A stretch of 64,000 nt of DNA, taken from the NCBI RefSeq assembly GCF_000383875.1, contig NZ_KB912880.1, positions 112,640-176,639 of the forward strand. Reading direction: 5' to 3'. Positions 48,844 through 60,406 of this stretch are shown here, in pieces; the first letter of the stretch is position 1; the number at the start of each line of letters is the position of its first letter. A model generated the notes under the pieces. The model searched no databases. It worked only from the letters and a program-made list of their open reading frames with translations, and had not been told where the DNA came from. Origin of the DNA: Caldibacillus debilis DSM 16016. Its GTDB lineage: Bacteria > Bacillota > Bacilli > Bacillales > Caldibacillaceae. The position numbers were made by a program, and so were the translations under genes.

Positions 48844-50121
48844 TCAGTTTTCCGAAAGCTTTCGGATCTTTTCATAGACTTGGGCGAGGGCCTGCTCGAA
48901 TTTCGAGGTCTTTTTCGGTTCATAATAGGTCCTGTTTTTGATCCGATCGGGCAAATACTGTTGTTTCACCCAGGCGTTTTCATAATCGTGGGGATACTTA
49001 TAATCGATGCCCCGGCCCAATTCCTTCGCCCCGCGGTAATGGGCGTCTTTCAAATGATCGGGCACTTCGCCGCCGAAGCCCTTGCGGATGTCATCCAAAG
49101 CCCTGTCTATGGCCACGATCGCCGAATTGGATTTCGGCGAAAGGCAGAGTTCGATGACGGCGTTCGCCAGCGGGATCCGGGCTTCCGGGAACCCGATTTT
49201 TTCGGCGGTCATGACGGCGGCCAATGTCCGCACGGCCGCCTGGGGATTGGCCAGCCCCACATCTTCGTAGGCGGTGACGAGCAATCTCCGGCTGATGGAA
49301 GGAAGGTCGCCGGCTTCGATCAGCCTGCCCAAATAATGGAGGGCGGCGTTGACGTCGCTGCCCCGGATCGATTTTTGGAAGGCGGACAAAACGTCATAAT
49401 GGGCGTCCCCGTCTTTGTCGTGGCTGAAACTTTTCTTTTGGATGCATTCTTCCGCCGTCCGCACGTCGATCCGGATCTTCCCTTCCTCATCCGGTTCCGT
49501 CGACAATACCGCCAATTCCAGGGCGTTCAGCGCGTTCCGGATATCCCCGTTGGCGGCAAAGGCAAGATGCTTGATGGCCTCTTCGCTGATTTCGACCGGA
49601 TATTTTCCCAGCCCCCGTTCCTCGTCGGCGAGGGCCCTGCGCAAAGCCGTTTCGATATGTTCCGGCTCGAGCGGCTTCAATTCGAAAATCTGGCACCGGC
49701 TGCGGATCGCCGGATTGATGGCGTGGTACGGGTTGGACGTGGTCGCCCCGATGAGCACGATCAGCCCGTTTTCCAGAAAGGGCAAAAGGAAGTCCTGCTT
49801 GGCCTTGTCCAGGCGGTGCACCTCGTCGAGCAGGAGGATGACTTTGCCGCTCATTTTCGCTTCTTCGGCGACGATCTCCAAATCCTTTTTGTTATTGGTC
49901 ACCGCGTTCAGCATGCGGAAGGCGTATTCGGTGCTTCCGGCGATGGCGCTGGCGATCGAGGTTTTCCCGACCCCCGGAGGCCCGTAAAGGATCATGGAAA
50001 ACAATTGCCTTGCCCTCACCATCCGATCGATGATTTTATTCTTGCCGACCAGGTGTTCCTGGCCGATGACTTCCGACAGCTTTCTCGGCCTCATCCGGTA
50101 AGCCAGAGGTTCTCCGTTCAT
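48844..50121 (-). CDS. rarA: replication-associated recombination ATPase RarA/MgsA
   Basis: A 425-residue AAA+ protein related to clamp-loader and RuvB motors, acting at stalled forks. Landmarks: MRPRKLSEVIGQEHLVG, Walker A LYGPPGVGKTSIA, Walker B VILLLDEVHRLDK, GATTSNPYHAINPAIRSRC, and the tetramerisation C-domain. ATG 50121 (MNGEPLAYRMRP) is preferred to 50127: AAGGAGA then has normal spacing instead of 1 nt. Equivalent to B. subtilis yrvN, but here opposite in strand to cymR. Confidence 0.95.
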   Translation of the reverse strand: MNGEPLAYRMRPRKLSEVIGQEHLVGKNKIIDRMVRARQLFSMILYGPPGVGKTSIASAIAGSTEYAFRMLNAVTNNKKDLEIVAEEAKMSGKVILLLDEVHRLDKAKQDFLLPFLENGLIVLIGATTSNPYHAINPAIRSRCQIFELKPLEPEHIETALRRALADEERGLGKYPVEISEEAIKHLAFAANGDIRNALNALELAVLSTEPDEEGKIRIDVRTAEECIQKKSFSHDKDGDAHYDVLSAFQKSIRGSDVNAALHYLGRLIEAGDLPSISRRLLVTAYEDVGLANPQAAVRTLAAVMTAEKIGFPEARIPLANAVIELCLSPKSNSAIVAIDRALDDIRKGFGGEVPDHLKDAHYRGAKELGRGIDYKYPHDYENAWVKQQYLPDRIKNRTYYEPKKTSKFEQALAQVYEKIRKLSEN

Positions 50122-50228
50122 TTTCATTCTCCTTGTACGTCTTTTCCTTTTACTTTTAATGTAGCACAAAGGGCCGGGATTCCGAAAGCGCGGGGAACCC
50201 GGCGATGACAGATTGACCCGGTTCTCAT

Positions 50229-50332
50229 GTGTGTGTGAAATCCTGCTTCCGGTCCAGGGAACACAGCCTTCCGGAAAGGGAACAGCTTTGCGCCCGCTTC
50301 CTTTTGCGCCAATTCTTGGACTGCCTCACATA
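50229..50332 (+). repeat. ~100-bp intergenic repeat, copy 2
   Basis: Reads TGTGTGTGAAATCCTGC...CTTCCGGAAAGGGAAC...AGCTTTGCGCCC...AATTCTTGGACT; by eye roughly three quarters identical to the minus-strand segment 37400-37503. The outer 12-bp inverted ends of copy 1 are degraded here. Confidence 0.75.
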
Positions 50333-50353
50333 TTTCGTTTGCCGGCAAAAGTA

Positions 50354-50362
50354 TGCTATAAT
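50354..50362 (+). promoter_or_regulatory. extended -10 promoter for the YczE-like gene/cymR
   Basis: TGCTATAAT (TGN plus perfect TATAAT at 50357-50362); -35 weak. It lies about 60 nt before the next start. Confidence 0.6.
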
Positions 50363-50425
50363 TCGGGAAGTAAAACCCTTCGTTTTTCAGCAGGATGATC
50401 CTTTAAAGACTGATGGGGCGTTCGG

Positions 50426-51085
50426 ATGGAAAAGAACATCTTTCGTTACCTTCTTTTTTTTGCCGGGCTGGCCGTCATGTCCTTCGGCATCGTTTTGACG
50501 ATCAAAGCCGATTTGGGCGCGGCCCCCTGGGATGTGCTTCACATCGGTTTATACAAGCAATTCGGATTATCGATCGGAAGCTGGTCGGTCATCGTCGGGG
50601 TGTTCATTCTCGGCCTTTCTTCTGCGATCATGAAACAATGGCCCCGGATGGGCTCCTTTCTGAACATGATTTTCGTAGGCCCGTGCATCGATTTGTTTAT
50701 GGCCGTTCCGTGGCTTTCCACGCCGGATACGCTGGCGGGAAAGTTGGCCATGCTGATTGCGGGCATTCTCATCCTCGCCCTCGGAATGGGGATTTACATC
50801 TCTGCAAGGATCGGCGCCGGACCGCGGGACAGCCTGATGCTGGCCCTTCACCTGAAAAAGGGATGGAAGATCGCCCATGTCCGCCTGGCCATGGAAACGA
50901 TCGTGCTTTTCATCGGTTTTATCCTCGGCGGCCCGGTCCATCTCGGCACATTGGTGATCACCGTTTCCATCGGGCATGTAACGGGGATCACCCTCCCCCT
51001 TTGCAGAAAACTGGCCGACCGCTTTCTTTTTCAAAACGGCGGGAAAACTGCGAACAGAATATGGCATCCTAATAAAGGAGTTTGA
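50426..51085 (+). CDS. YczE/YyaS-type membrane protein
   Basis: A 219-residue protein with about five to six transmembrane segments. The conserved YczE/YitT-related pattern is GIVLTIKADLGAAPWDVLH...GLSIGSWSVIVG and a second GIYISARIGAGPRDSLMLAL repeat. Function unknown; some relatives are described near transporters. cymR starts 6 nt after its stop. Confidence 0.8.
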   Translation: MEKNIFRYLLFFAGLAVMSFGIVLTIKADLGAAPWDVLHIGLYKQFGLSIGSWSVIVGVFILGLSSAIMKQWPRMGSFLNMIFVGPCIDLFMAVPWLSTPDTLAGKLAMLIAGILILALGMGIYISARIGAGPRDSLMLALHLKKGWKIAHVRLAMETIVLFIGFILGGPVHLGTLVITVSIGHVTGITLPLCRKLADRFLFQNGGKTANRIWHPNKGV

Positions 51086-51091
51086 TATTCG

Positions 51092-51517
51092 GTGAAGATA
51101 TCGACGAAAGGGAGATACGGCCTGACCATTATGATCGAACTGGCCAAAAATTACGGAAACCGCCCGACCCCGCTCAAGGCGATCGCCCAAACCCATGACT
51201 TATCCGAGCATTATTTGGAGCAGATCGTGTCCCAATTGCGGAACGCCGGGTTGGTCAAAAGCATCCGCGGCGCTTACGGCGGCTATGTGTTGGCGAAGGA
51301 GCCGTCGAAGGTTACGGCCGGGGATGTGATCCGCGTGTTGGAAGGCCCGATTACCCCCGTCGAAGGGATCGAAAACGAGAAACTTCCCCAGCAGCGGGAG
51401 CTTTGGCTGAGGATCCGGGACGCGGTCAAAAACGTCCTCGACGGGACGACCCTGCTGGATTTGGCCAACTATTCCGAGGACAGGGAAGCGATGGAAGGTT
51501 ACATGTTTTACATTTGA
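51092..51517 (+). CDS. cymR: Rrf2-family cysteine metabolism repressor CymR
   Basis: A 141-residue winged-helix regulator starting KISTKGRYGLTIMIELAKNYG, with DNA-recognition QTHDLSEHYLEQIVSQLRNAGLVKSIRGAYGG (in two parts, residues 33-64). It lacks the iron-sulfur cysteines of IscR, as expected for CymR, which senses cysteine through complex formation with CysK in B. subtilis. GTG 51092 follows AAAGGAG. The cysteine desulfurase downstream fits a sulfur theme. Confidence 0.9.
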   Translation: MKISTKGRYGLTIMIELAKNYGNRPTPLKAIAQTHDLSEHYLEQIVSQLRNAGLVKSIRGAYGGYVLAKEPSKVTAGDVIRVLEGPITPVEGIENEKLPQQRELWLRIRDAVKNVLDGTTLLDLANYSEDREAMEGYMFYI

Positions 51518-51553
51518 CAAGGGAACTTATCTTGCGGAAAACAGGTGATGGAA

Positions 51554-53822
<2,269 letters not shown>

Positions 53823-54049
53823 AAACGAAAAGGCCCGATTCCTCCCGCCAAGGTCCGGCAGAGACGGGAGGAGGAGCGGGAAACGGATCAAACCGGCGGC
53901 GCTCCCGCCGAGAGCCGTGATGGACTCGTCCACGGCCTGCCGCCGGATGCGGGATCCGGGCCCCATGGAAAACGGGGATTTCAGCCGTTAAGCGGGCGGC
54001 TGCGTGTTCCTTCTCTTATTTGCCCCGCTTTCAAGCTTTCTCCAAGGAT
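53823..54049. other. mnmA 3' region
   Basis: No gene is supported between mnmA and the terminator at 54050. A CTCCCG/CGGGAG inverted repeat at 53841-53873 lacks a T-run. B. subtilis carries the TPR gene yrrB between mnmA and recD2; it is not visible here. Confidence 0.45.
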
Positions 54050-54078
54050 CCGCGGAGCTTTCGTTCCGCGGTTTTTTT
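54050..54078 (+). terminator. terminator 230 nt after mnmA
   Basis: CCGCGGA (54050-54056) pairs with TCCGCGG (54065-54071), followed by TTTTTTT. Confidence 0.88.
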
Positions 54079-54669
54079 AACGGTCCACAAAATCCGTCTT
54101 TCTTCCCCGCGGATCTGATTACACACGCGAAAGGGTGAAAGCGGCGCCCGGCCAAAGGACTTTCCGGCGGAAGGATTTCCGGCAATCTCCAGGGGATCGC
54201 CGGGTTTGACCGGATGTGCCCGTCCCGTGAAAGGATCTCCGAGTTTCTCCGCCTGGACTCGGGAATAAGTGAGGCCGTCGGGTTTGGGAGCGGTTATGCG
54301 TTCCCGGAATCTCCGTCCGGGGTTCTCCCGTTCCGAAAGAAGGATCCGGGAAGGAAGGCTCGGAATTGCTTTGAGGGGAGCGGCCGGCATTTGAAAAATC
54401 GGGGAAGTTCCGGCGCTTTTTTAATCTTTTCTTTTTCCCTGACGATTCCTTTCCGCATGGCAAAAGGCGCTGTGCTATAATGTTTGTGAAAAGCCAAAGG
54501 CTTCCGGATGAAGGATGCCGGCGTTACGGACAAACGGGATCCGGCGCGCGCTTTCGGCATGCCGGGTCCGTCGGGCCATTCGCGGGCCTTTTGCTGAAGA
54601 CTTGGGAGCGAGGAAGGACAAAGTGAAAGATTGGGTATTTGCCGAACCGTCCATTGGGGGTGGGGCGTC
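54079..54669. other. intergenic gap before recD2
   Basis: About 590 nt without a supported gene. A -10-like TATAAT lies at 54476-54481 (GTGCTATAATG), the best promoter candidate for recD2. Confidence 0.5.
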
Positions 54670-57078
54670 ATGACGGAACAAGGGACGGCGCCTTTCGCCG
54701 ACGGAAAAAAATATATCAAAGGCCGGCTGATCGTCACGATTTTCCATAATGAAAAAAATTTGTACACGGTGCTTCGCCTGCGGGTGGAGGAGACGACGGA
54801 AGATTTCCGCGACAAGGAAGTCGTTGTGACCGGCTATTTTCCCCCGATCCACGAAAATGAGACGTATGTTTTTTACGGCCGATTTGTCGAGCATCCGAAG
54901 TACGGCCTCCAATACCAGGCGGAGCAATTCCGCAGGGACATCCCGACCACGAAGCAAGGGATCATTCAGTATTTGTCGAGCCCCCTTTTTAAAGGAATCG
55001 GGAAAAAGACCGCGGAAAAGATCGTCGAGCATATCGGCGAAAATGCCATATCCAAAATCCTCGAGCAGCCTTCCGTGCTGGATTCGGTGCCGAATTTGCC
55101 GGCGGAAAAGGCGAAGCAACTGTACGATGCCCTCGTTTTGCATCAGGGGCTGGAAAAGATCATGATCGCCCTGAACGACTACGGGTTCGGCACAAATTTG
55201 GCCCTGCGGATTTATCAGGCCTATAAGGAACAGACATTGGAAATCATTGAACAAAATCCCTACCGGTTGGTCGAGGACGTTGAGGGGATCGGATTCAATA
55301 GGGCGGATGAACTGGGTTCCCGCCTCGGGTTTCAGGGCAGCCACCCCTACCGGATCAAAGCGGGCATCCTGTATGCGCTGGAAACCCTTTGCCTTCAGGA
55401 GGGTCATTGTTTTTACGAACGGGAATCCCTGAAGCAGGCGGTCAAGGAGCTGTTGGAAAAAAGCCGGGATGCCGAAATCGATTCGGATGCCATCGAACTG
55501 GAAATGCTGAAGCTGGAAGAGGAAGGAAAAATCATCGCCGAAGAAACGAGGGTTTACCTGCCTTCCATCTACTTTTCCGAAAAGGGGCTCGTCAACAATA
55601 TCAAACGGCTGTTGGCGCAAGAACGGAACGGCGGGCGGTTCAGCGAAGCGGAAATTCTCCTGGCCTTGGGCGAAGTGGAAGAACGGTTGGGAATCGAATA
55701 TTCCCCTTCCCAGAGGGAAGCGTTGCGCACGGCTTTGCATTCGCCGATGATGATCTTGACCGGGGGGCCGGGAACGGGGAAGACGACGGTCATCCGGGGG
55801 ATCATCGAACTTTACGGCAAACTGTACGGATATTCCTTGAATCCGGCGGACTACCGGGGAGACGAACCGTTTCCCTTCCTGCTCGCCGCGCCCACCGGGC
55901 GGGCGGCCAAGCGGATGGCGGAATCGACGGGGCTGCCCGCCGTCACCATTCACCGCCTGCTCGGCTGGAACGGGACGGAATCCTTCGAACACGATGAAGA
56001 CCATCCCGTTTCCGGTAAACTCCTGATCATCGATGAAATGTCGATGGTGGATATTTGGCTTGCCCACCACTTGTTTAAGGCGCTGCCGGACGACATTCAG
56101 GTCGTCATCGTCGGCGACGAAGACCAGCTCCCCTCCGTCGGACCCGGCCAGGTTTTAAAGGATTTGCTGGCATCCAACCTGATTCCGACGGTAAGGCTTA
56201 CGGAAATTTATCGCCAGGAAAACGGGTCGTCCATCATCCCCCTCGCCCACTCGATTAAAAACGGAGTGATCCCCCCCGATTTGACGGAACAAAAGAAGGA
56301 CCGTTCCTTTATCGCCTGTTCCTACCGGCAGGTTTCGCATGTCGTCCGTCAAGTCGTGGAAAAGGCGCTGGAGAAGGGGTATTCGAAGAAGGATATTCAA
56401 GTGCTGGCCCCCATTTACCGGGGCAACGCCGGCATCGATCATTTTAACCTTCTGCTCCAGGATCTGCTCAACGGAAACGAAGACGGAAAGAAACGGGAAC
56501 TGAAGTTCGGGGACGTGACGTACCGGGTCGGGGATAAGGTCTTGCAGCTCGTGAACCGCCCGGAAGACAATGTGTTCAACGGGGACATCGGGGAAGTCGT
56601 CGCCATCCTTTACGCCAAGGAAAATGTCGAAAAGGAAGATGTATTGATCGTTTCCTTCGACGGGAACGAAGTCGCCTATACCCGGCAGGATTTGCAGCAG
56701 ATTACCCTCTCCTATTGCGTCAGCATCCACAAATCCCAGGGGAGCGAGTTCCCGGTCGTCATTTTGCCGGTCCTGAAAGGCTATTATCGGATGCTGAGGC
56801 GGAACCTGCTCTATACGGCGGTGACGAGAAGCAAGCGGTTTTTGATTATCTGCGGGGAGGAAGAAGCTTTCCGCATCGCCGTTTCCCGGGCCGACGACCA
56901 TCAAAGGAACACGTCCTTGCGGGAAAGATTGCTCCGCGCCTGCCGGGAAACGGAAGAGGAAGATCCGGAAGCCGTCCGAGAATCGTCTCTGGAAGAGGAA
57001 CTAATGAAGGTCGACCCGATGATCGGAATGGAAAATATCACGCCGTACCATTTTTTGGAGTCCGGGGAAAAGGAATGA
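54670..57078 (+). CDS. recD2: SF1B DNA helicase RecD2
   Basis: An 802-residue 5'-3' helicase of the RecD2 type (not part of RecBCD). It has an N-terminal OB-like region (KYIKGRLIVTIFHNEKNLYT), helix-hairpin-helix segments (FKGIGKKTAEKIVEHIG; DVEGIGFNRADELG), Walker A GGPGTGKTTVIRG, motif II LLIIDEMSMVD, motif III VIVGDEDQLPSVGPG and motif VI (LLYTAVTRSKRFLII). ATG 54670 with GGGGTGGGG upstream; the 54631 in-frame ATG has none. Equivalent to B. subtilis yrrC. Confidence 0.95.
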   Translation: MTEQGTAPFADGKKYIKGRLIVTIFHNEKNLYTVLRLRVEETTEDFRDKEVVVTGYFPPIHENETYVFYGRFVEHPKYGLQYQAEQFRRDIPTTKQGIIQYLSSPLFKGIGKKTAEKIVEHIGENAISKILEQPSVLDSVPNLPAEKAKQLYDALVLHQGLEKIMIALNDYGFGTNLALRIYQAYKEQTLEIIEQNPYRLVEDVEGIGFNRADELGSRLGFQGSHPYRIKAGILYALETLCLQEGHCFYERESLKQAVKELLEKSRDAEIDSDAIELEMLKLEEEGKIIAEETRVYLPSIYFSEKGLVNNIKRLLAQERNGGRFSEAEILLALGEVEERLGIEYSPSQREALRTALHSPMMILTGGPGTGKTTVIRGIIELYGKLYGYSLNPADYRGDEPFPFLLAAPTGRAAKRMAESTGLPAVTIHRLLGWNGTESFEHDEDHPVSGKLLIIDEMSMVDIWLAHHLFKALPDDIQVVIVGDEDQLPSVGPGQVLKDLLASNLIPTVRLTEIYRQENGSSIIPLAHSIKNGVIPPDLTEQKKDRSFIACSYRQVSHVVRQVVEKALEKGYSKKDIQVLAPIYRGNAGIDHFNLLLQDLLNGNEDGKKRELKFGDVTYRVGDKVLQLVNRPEDNVFNGDIGEVVAILYAKENVEKEDVLIVSFDGNEVAYTRQDLQQITLSYCVSIHKSQGSEFPVVILPVLKGYYRMLRRNLLYTAVTRSKRFLIICGEEEAFRIAVSRADDHQRNTSLRERLLRACRETEEEDPEAVRESSLEEELMKVDPMIGMENITPYHFLESGEKE

Positions 57079-57174
57079 GGGGCCGGATGTTTCCTCCGCG
57101 GCAGTTATATTTTTTCCGTCATTTGGGCAGGATGAAAATGTTTAACATTCCTTCTTTTCGGCGAGGTGCGAACA

Positions 57175-57366
57175 TTGTTGGTCTGCCCGAATTGTCACGG
57201 AAAAGATATCGGAAAAATCGGCATTAACCAATACTACTGCTGGAACTGTTTCATCGAATTGTCCGTTGCGGACGGAAAGATCTGCGTCCATCAAATCGAA
57301 GAGGACGGCACCCTTTCCTCTTTGGATGATTTGTTTACCGAAGAGGAGCGGCGCTATCGGGCGTGA
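57175..57366 (+). CDS. small zinc-ribbon protein
   Basis: A 63-residue protein with two CxxC pairs (VCPNCHGKDIGKIG ... YYCWNCFIEL), a classic zinc ribbon, then an acidic tail DLFTEEERRYRA. GTG 57166 overlaps the GAGGTG ribosome site, so TTG 57175 (MLVCPNC), 6 nt after it, is the likely start. Small zinc-ribbon ORFs occur here in Bacillus; function unknown. Confidence 0.72.
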   Translation: MLVCPNCHGKDIGKIGINQYYCWNCFIELSVADGKICVHQIEEDGTLSSLDDLFTEEERRYRA

Positions 57367-57417
57367 ACGTCTGATCCCCTTTTTTCGGCCTGGTTTTGCC
57401 GGCCGGCTGAAAAACCA

Positions 57418-57437
57418 AGACGATTCACGTCTTTTTT
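57418..57437 (+). terminator. terminator after the zinc-ribbon gene
   Basis: AAGACG and CGTCTT pair around ATTCA, followed by TTTTTTG and more T. Confidence 0.85.
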
Positions 57438-58373
57438 TGTTTCTTTTTTGACCGGAAGATTTTTGCACGACCGGCTTGATCGAATCCGGTTTCACCCTTC
57501 CATCCCGCCGGCAACATCGCCGGGCAACCCCGGATCGGCTTCCGCACATAAGCTGCAGATGCAAATTCCTGATCAACCATGAGCGGACGGTTTCATGCCC
57601 TGTTATTCGCCGTTTCCTGGCCGGAAAAATCATCCGCTGAAAGCCTCGGTCTTCCTCTCCGCATCCCGTTCTCGGCCCGCTTTCGGGCCCCGCATTCCCG
57701 CAAATTGGACCTTCCATGGACTCTGCAGAATCCCATTAATGACAGTAAGCAATCCGCATCGAAATTCCTCCCGACAAGCAAACAGAAAAGCGGTCCATGC
57801 AAGCGGGCCGGCTCTTTTTCGCGAAAAGAAAAACGATAGCCCGCTTCATCTGCCTCCGGTCAGGGGACCCGGCCGTGGAAACCCGCCGGAGCGGCTCCCC
57901 CAGTTGTTTTCCCATATTTGCCGGAAAGCGAATTATCCATTCGAGCGGCAGGAAAGAGAAAGGTGAATGCGTTCCGGTCGGGAACCGGTCATTGCATTCG
58001 GAGCACCTCAATGAATCTTTCAAGTACAAATCGAGGGATTAAGTTGAATGTATATAAAAATGACGGAATATTCATAAAGTTTATTGATATTGAGAATCGG
58101 TATTAATTAAAAATCGGAAGGTGGAAGTCTGCATATTTTCCGGACCGAAAATCGAGAAACAGAAATAAAAGGAGGAAAGAGACGGGAATTGAGAAATTTC
58201 CCGGGTTCATCCCGTAGGGTATTTTACGGAAGGGCTGAAAGATTACGAACTCTGCACGGCAAACTTATTCAGTCCTTTCCCGGCCGGATGTTTCCGTCGG
58301 TACGCTTTCCGCAGGGCGGAAGAATAGGATGCCGTGGGCTGATCCATTCGTTTTAGAACCGCCAGCGCCTCCA
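57438..58373. other. long intergenic region
   Basis: About 940 nt with no recognisable gene. 57440-57990 is GC-rich. 58030-58115 is suddenly AT-rich (around ATATAAAAATGACGG and GGTATTAATTAAAA). A strong AAAAGGAGG (58168-58176) precedes only a 13-nt-distant TTG and a 56-codon frame without family resemblance. A decayed gene or mobile fragment is possible but unproven. Confidence 0.4.
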
Positions 58374-58418
58374 AAAAATGTACAGCCTGAGTCCTCAGCC
58401 ATTTGGGACTCAGGCTGT
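58374..58418 (-). terminator. bidirectional terminator downstream of kimA
   Basis: ACAGCCTGAGTCC (58382-58394) pairs perfectly over 13 bp with GGACTCAGGCTGT (58406-58418). On the minus strand a TTTTTT run follows, terminating kimA; on the plus strand TTTTTC follows. Confidence 0.88.
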
Positions 58419-58501
58419 TTTTCATTTCCGGCCGTAAGACCGGGAGACGCTTCGCCTCCTTGAACAGGGCGGGTTGTCTTTTTCCGCCGGAGCCCGTCCC
58501 C

Positions 58502-60328
58502 TTATTTTTTCAAGTGGTAGGGAACGGTGCTGACCACGACGTTTTTCCTGTGCAGCAAGTATTCGCGAAGGATCAGGCCCGATTGGTTATGCAAAATGTT
58601 GTGCCAGCCTTTCTTCGGCAAAAATTGGGGAATGATGACCGTCACGCCGTAATTGGCTTTCATCGCCCGGGAATTCACCATGTCAATGAATTTCCCCAAT
58701 TTCCCGTTGATGTTCCTGTAGGAGGAGTAGATGGTGACAAGCCGGACCCCGGGCTGCCACTTCTTCCATTTCTCCTCGAATTTTTTCGTCTCTTCCTTCG
58801 TAAATCCGACGTAGACGGCGATGATCAGATCCGGCGACAAGGATTTGGCGTAAATCAGGGAATTTTCCACAACCCTCGTAATGCCGGATACGGGCACGAT
58901 GATGATATTTCCCTTAATCGGCTTGGCGGGTTCATCGGGACAGAGCCGCAATTGATCCCCCACCGCAAGATAGTGGTTCCGGATGCGGTCGAAAAACAAA
59001 ACGATCAGCGGCAGGAAGATGAGGACCGGCCAAACCTGGTTCAATTTGGTAATAAAAAACATGGACGTAACGATGAAGCAGATGATTGCGCCGGTCGTAT
59101 TAATCAAGAACCTTTGCACCCAGCCGACGGGTTTTTCCCGCATCCATTTGACCATCATTCCCGTTTGGGACAAGGTAAAGGGAATGAAGACGCCCACCGC
59201 ATAGAGCGGGATCAGGTGTTCCGTATTTCCGTTGAACAGGAATACCAAAATAATGGCGGTCACGGCAAGGGTGAGAATTCCGTTGGAATAAACGAGACGT
59301 TCCCCCCGGCTCAGAAACATTCTGGGCAAATATTTGTCTTTGGCCAGATTTACGGCCAACAGCGGAAAAGCGGAAAATCCGGTGTTGGCGGCAAGCACCA
59401 GGATGATCGTCGTCGCCACTTGGATGAAATAGTAAACGATGTTTCGCCCGAAGGTATGGGACGCGATTTGGGAGACGACCGTTTCCGTCGCCGAGGGAAC
59501 GATCCCGTAGTAATAGGCCAAAAAGGTGATGCCTGCCACCATGATGGCGAGGATCGTTCCCATGACCGCCAACGTTTTTGCCGCATTGGCCGGGGCCGGA
59601 TCCTTGAAATTCGGGACGGCGTTGGATATGGCTTCCACGCCCGTTAAAGCGGAACATCCCGAGGCAAAAGCTTTCAGCAATAAAAACAGGGAAATGCCGG
59701 CGACCGGCGTCCCGACGGATACTTCCGTCTCCGGCGGCACCGCGCCGGTAACGATCTTATATAGGCTTGTTCCGATCAGCAACAATATGGCAAAGATGAA
59801 CAAATAGACAGGAAAAGCGAAAACGTTGGCCGATTCGGTGATCCCCCTGAGATTTAAAATGGTGATGAAGATAATGAACGAAACGGCAATCTCCACTTTG
59901 AAAGGCAATAGAACCGGGAAAGCGGAAGCGATGGCATCCGCCCCCGACGAGACACTGACCGCCACCGTCAAAATATAATCCACCAACAAGGCGCCGCCGG
60001 CGATTAACCCGGGTTTGGCGCCGAGGTTTTCCTTCGATACGACGTAGGCCCCTCCCCCATGGGGGTAGGCGAAGATGATCTGGCGATAGGACAAGACGAG
60101 CGCCGTCAATAATATCAGAATTCCGAAGGCAATCGGAAGGGAATACCAGATGGCCAGATAGCTGAATGTGGCGAGAACGATGATCACTTGCTCAGGGCCG
60201 TAAGCAACCGATGAAAGCGCATCGGAAGAAAGGATGGCCAATGCTTTGACATTCGACAATTTTTGTTCATTGATTTCCGTCGACTTCAGCGGTCTTCCAA
60301 TGAGCAGTCTTTTTACTGAAAATGCCAA
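58502..60328 (-). CDS. kimA: KimA-type high-affinity potassium transporter
   Basis: A 608-residue APC-superfamily transporter with about 12 transmembrane segments and a C-terminal cytosolic domain (about residues 455-608, GNIIIVPVSGITRVVENSLIYAKSL). It aligns along its length with B. subtilis KimA (YdaO): KALAILSSDALSSVAYG, AYPHGGGAYVVSKENLG, SGCSALTGVEAISNAVPNF, HNQSGLILR and the VPYHLKK end. Known KimA is a K+/H+ symporter inhibited by c-di-AMP. TTG 60328 follows AAGGTGA. The leader is long and structured (see 60407-60609). Confidence 0.92.
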   Translation of the reverse strand: MAFSVKRLLIGRPLKSTEINEQKLSNVKALAILSSDALSSVAYGPEQVIIVLATFSYLAIWYSLPIAFGILILLTALVLSYRQIIFAYPHGGGAYVVSKENLGAKPGLIAGGALLVDYILTVAVSVSSGADAIASAFPVLLPFKVEIAVSFIIFITILNLRGITESANVFAFPVYLFIFAILLLIGTSLYKIVTGAVPPETEVSVGTPVAGISLFLLLKAFASGCSALTGVEAISNAVPNFKDPAPANAAKTLAVMGTILAIMVAGITFLAYYYGIVPSATETVVSQIASHTFGRNIVYYFIQVATTIILVLAANTGFSAFPLLAVNLAKDKYLPRMFLSRGERLVYSNGILTLAVTAIILVFLFNGNTEHLIPLYAVGVFIPFTLSQTGMMVKWMREKPVGWVQRFLINTTGAIICFIVTSMFFITKLNQVWPVLIFLPLIVLFFDRIRNHYLAVGDQLRLCPDEPAKPIKGNIIIVPVSGITRVVENSLIYAKSLSPDLIIAVYVGFTKEETKKFEEKWKKWQPGVRLVTIYSSYRNINGKLGKFIDMVNSRAMKANYGVTVIIPQFLPKKGWHNILHNQSGLILREYLLHRKNVVVSTVPYHLKK

Positions 60329-60406
60329 AATCTCACCTTCTTAGTCCGAATAATGAGGTTTGCGGATGCTTTGTCCATGGGCCAAGACATCCAAAGAAAA
60401 TCTCAA

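Noticed and set aside
57595..57966. 123-codon frame in the recD2-kimA gap
   Set aside because: Pro/Arg/Ser-rich translation, no ribosome site, several overlapping frames of equal quality.
58085..58110. Possible Fur-like box (TTGATATTGAGAATCGG)
   Set aside because: Match to the Fur consensus is partial and there is no iron-related gene adjacent.
58188..58361. TTG-started ~56-codon frame after AAAAGGAGG
   Set aside because: Ribosome site is 13 nt away and the product (RNFPGSSRRVFYGRAERL...) resembles nothing; an equally open frame exists on the other strand.
58403..59647. 414-codon plus-strand frame
   Set aside because: Antisense to kimA, whose homology runs end to end.
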